Source of the DNA: Bacteroidota bacterium
GTDB taxonomy: Bacteria; Bacteroidota; Bacteroidia; Chitinophagales; Chitinophagaceae
Assembly (NCBI GenBank): GCA_023440945.1
Contig: JAEZRL010000032.1
Span: forward strand, 1-6,450
Direction of reading: 5' to 3'
Length of the DNA stretch: 6,450 nucleotides
Shown here piece after piece: positions 5,069 to 6,450 of this stretch. The number at the start of each line of letters is the position of its first letter. The stretch's first letter is position 1. Under the pieces are notes generated by a model. It worked only from the letters and a program-made list of their open reading frames with translations, searched no databases and was not told the origin of the DNA. The position numbers and the translations under genes are program-made.

Positions 5069-6265
5069 ATGGAAAACTTCTCACAACACAACTTCTCCGG
5101 AGAAACAGCTTTGATACGGGTTGACTTTAATGTTCCTTTAAATGAGAAATATGAAATTACAGACGATACACGCATGAGAGCCGCAGTACCTACCATCAAA
5201 AAAATTTTGAGTGATGGCGGATGCGTTGTTTTAATGAGTCATTTGGGAAGACCTAAAGATGGACCAACAGAAAAATATTCTTTGAAGCATTTGGTTAATC
5301 ATTTAAGTGAGATATTGGGAAATGTTCCGGTGAAATTTGCAAGTGATTGCATAAGCGATCAGGCCGTTGCAATGGCACACGATCTTAAACCTGGTGAAGT
5401 GTTGTTGCTGGAGAATCTGCGTTTTTATAAAGAAGAAGAAAAAGGCGATAAAGCTTTTGCAGAAAAATTAAGCCGCTTAGGGGATGTTTATGTGAATGAC
5501 GCTTTTGGCACCGCACATCGTGCACATGCATCTACTGCTGTTATTGCAGATTATTTTGATAAAGATAAAAAGATGTTTGGTCTGCTGATGGAAAATGAAG
5601 TTGCAAGTGCAGATAAAGTTTTGCATCAGGCAGAAAAACCTTTTCTCGCAATTATCGGTGGCGCCAAGGTTTCTGATAAAATACTGATCATCGAAAATTT
5701 ATTGGATAGGGCAACTGATATTATCATTGGAGGTGGAATGGCTTATACTTTTTTCAAAGCACAAGGCGGAAATATCGGTAATTCTTTGTGTGAAGAAGAC
5801 AGAGTAGATACAGCGAATGAGTTACTGAAAAAAGCTGCAGCAAAAGGTGTATGTATTCATTTGCCGGGCGACTCGATCATTGCAGATAAGTTTGCTGCGG
5901 ATGCAGAAGTATCAAGTGCATTAAGTAATAACATTCCTGAGGGTTGGATGGGATTGGATATTGGGACATTGGCCTGCGAAACTTTTACTAAGGTTATCCA
6001 CCATTCAAAAACAATTTTATGGAATGGGCCAATGGGGGTTTTTGAAATGGAAAAATTTCAACATGGCACAAAAGCAATTGCAAAAGCCGTTGCAGAAGCT
6101 ACTGAGAACGGTGCTTTTTCTTTAGTTGGGGGTGGCGACAGCGTTGCAGCGGTTAATAAATTTGGTTATGCAGATCAAGTAAGTTATGTATCAACCGGTG
6201 GCGGTGCAATGCTGGAATATTTTGAAGGAAAAGAGTTGCCGGGAATCGCTGCGATAAAAAAGTAA
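5069..6265 (+). CDS. pgk: Phosphoglycerate kinase
   Basis: Cytoplasmic glycolytic kinase that transfers the acyl phosphate of 1,3-bisphosphoglycerate to ADP, giving ATP and 3-phosphoglycerate; it acts directly after the upstream gap product. At 398 residues it has the normal bacterial length. N-domain substrate-binding motifs are RVDFNVP (17-23), SHLGRP (57-62), ENLRF (115-119) and NDAFGTAHRAHAS (143-155), which contribute the basic-patch residues Arg35, Arg118 and Arg151. C-domain nucleotide-binding motifs are GGAKVSDK (197-204), GGGMAYTF, WNGPMGVFE (318-326), GGGDSVAA (354-361) and STGGGAMLEYFEG (375-387). All expected catalytic residues are seen, with no truncation. The ATG at 5069 is preceded by the A-rich AAACTAACAAC and no Shine-Dalgarno site. 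A -7 box at 4995-5002 and flanking terminators suggest a single-gene transcript. Confidence 0.98.
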   Translation: MENFSQHNFSGETALIRVDFNVPLNEKYEITDDTRMRAAVPTIKKILSDGGCVVLMSHLGRPKDGPTEKYSLKHLVNHLSEILGNVPVKFASDCISDQAVAMAHDLKPGEVLLLENLRFYKEEEKGDKAFAEKLSRLGDVYVNDAFGTAHRAHASTAVIADYFDKDKKMFGLLMENEVASADKVLHQAEKPFLAIIGGAKVSDKILIIENLLDRATDIIIGGGMAYTFFKAQGGNIGNSLCEEDRVDTANELLKKAAAKGVCIHLPGDSIIADKFAADAEVSSALSNNIPEGWMGLDIGTLACETFTKVIHHSKTILWNGPMGVFEMEKFQHGTKAIAKAVAEATENGAFSLVGGGDSVAAVNKFGYADQVSYVSTGGGAMLEYFEGKELPGIAAIKK

Positions 6266-6278
6266 TTTTTTTCTCTAT

Positions 6279-6317
6279 AAAAAGAGGCTTTCTTAAAATA
6301 GCAAGCCTCTTTTTTTA
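6279..6317 (+). terminator. Strong intrinsic terminator after pgk
   Basis: AAAAAGAGGCTT (6279-6290) and AAGCCTCTTTTT (6303-6314) form a perfect 12-bp stem with a 12-base loop, followed by a T-tract (T7 at 6311-6317, then ATTTT). It begins 13 bases past the pgk stop. Confidence 0.92.
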
Positions 6318-6364
6318 TTTTCATATCAAGAGGTGATTGTGCAATTGAAGTGATAAATAAGTGG

Positions 6365-6423
6365 TTGAACAGCGTTGCAAGTATTATACTTGTTGTTTTT
6401 TTTGTTTTACGAACCTTGTTCAA
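6365..6423. repeat. Long-range inverted repeat near the right edge
   Basis: TTGAACA (6365-6371) and TGTTCAA (6417-6423) are perfect inverted copies that enclose the hairpin and T-tract at 6378-6403. Together they could form a two-level stem. No gene is visible in 6318-6450, and the region continues beyond the window. Confidence 0.3.
6378..6403 (+). terminator. Second hairpin with T8 tract after pgk
   Basis: CAAGTA (6378-6383) pairs with TACTTG (6387-6392) over a 3-base loop, and T8 follows at 6396-6403 after TTG. It is AT-rich and weaker than the terminator at 6279-6317. It may be a backup terminator for pgk, or may end a short transcript starting in 6318-6377, for which I see no promoter. 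Confidence 0.45.
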
Positions 6424-6450
6424 TTTCAATGGTTGCGTTCTCTTGATTGT

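Noticed and set aside
6184..6429. Minus-strand 81-codon frame with a hydrophobic, signal-like N-terminus at the right edge
   Set aside because: It overlaps the pgk C-terminus and its terminator; the hydrophobic look comes from reading A/T-rich terminator DNA in reverse.
1..6450. Search by eye for CRISPR arrays, tRNAs, transposon ends, toxin-antitoxin pairs or defence genes
   Set aside because: None seen: no regularly spaced repeats, no cloverleaf-like segment, no transposase or toxin-like frame. Genes are ordinary chromosomal ones.

Overview
The window looks like chromosomal DNA of a low-to-moderate GC member of the Bacteroidota, most likely Chitinophagaceae or a close relative. That placement is inferred from protein style (Ddl, ScpA, MscL, a class III-type PPK2, GAPDH, PGK), from starts with A-rich leaders instead of Shine-Dalgarno sites, and from several matches to the Bacteroidota -7 promoter element TAnnTTTG. 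It could not be checked by a search. Nothing looks mobile: there is no insertion sequence, integrase, tRNA, CRISPR array or phage gene.

Layout: the left part is on the minus strand. Reading down that strand from the middle, there is a polyphosphate-dependent nucleotide kinase (PPK2 family, 2831-3577), then mscL (2336-2770), scpA (1283-2074), a small, extremely acidic protein of unknown function (624-950), and the N-terminal half of D-alanine--D-alanine ligase (1-459), which runs off the left edge. A good intrinsic terminator separates the acidic gene from ddl, so ddl is probably transcribed alone. The right part is on the plus strand: gap (3791-4804) and pgk (5069-6265), two consecutive enzymes of lower glycolysis. 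Each is followed by a strong intrinsic terminator, so they are neighbours but probably separate transcripts. A second, weaker hairpin with a T8 tract follows pgk.

The most interesting non-coding stretch is 951-1282. It holds a plus-strand intrinsic terminator (about 1212-1241) with no plus-strand gene ahead of it, preceded by further hairpins and an exact TAnnTTTG element. The simplest reading is a small RNA of about 135 nt transcribed toward the end of scpA. The other intergenic regions hold candidate promoters and inverted repeats, notably a pair of palindromes ahead of gap and a 7-bp dyad just upstream of the pgk -7 element.

How the genes relate: gap and pgk make 1,3-bisphosphoglycerate and then ATP plus 3-phosphoglycerate. 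PPK2 would recharge nucleotides from polyphosphate, MscL releases osmolytes during hypo-osmotic shock, ScpA is the kleisin of the SMC complex, and Ddl supplies the D-Ala-D-Ala dipeptide for peptidoglycan. Apart from gap with pgk, and possibly ppk2 with mscL (60-bp gap, no terminator), I see no single system that ties them together. The region is mostly housekeeping; the novel candidates are the putative small RNA and the acidic protein.
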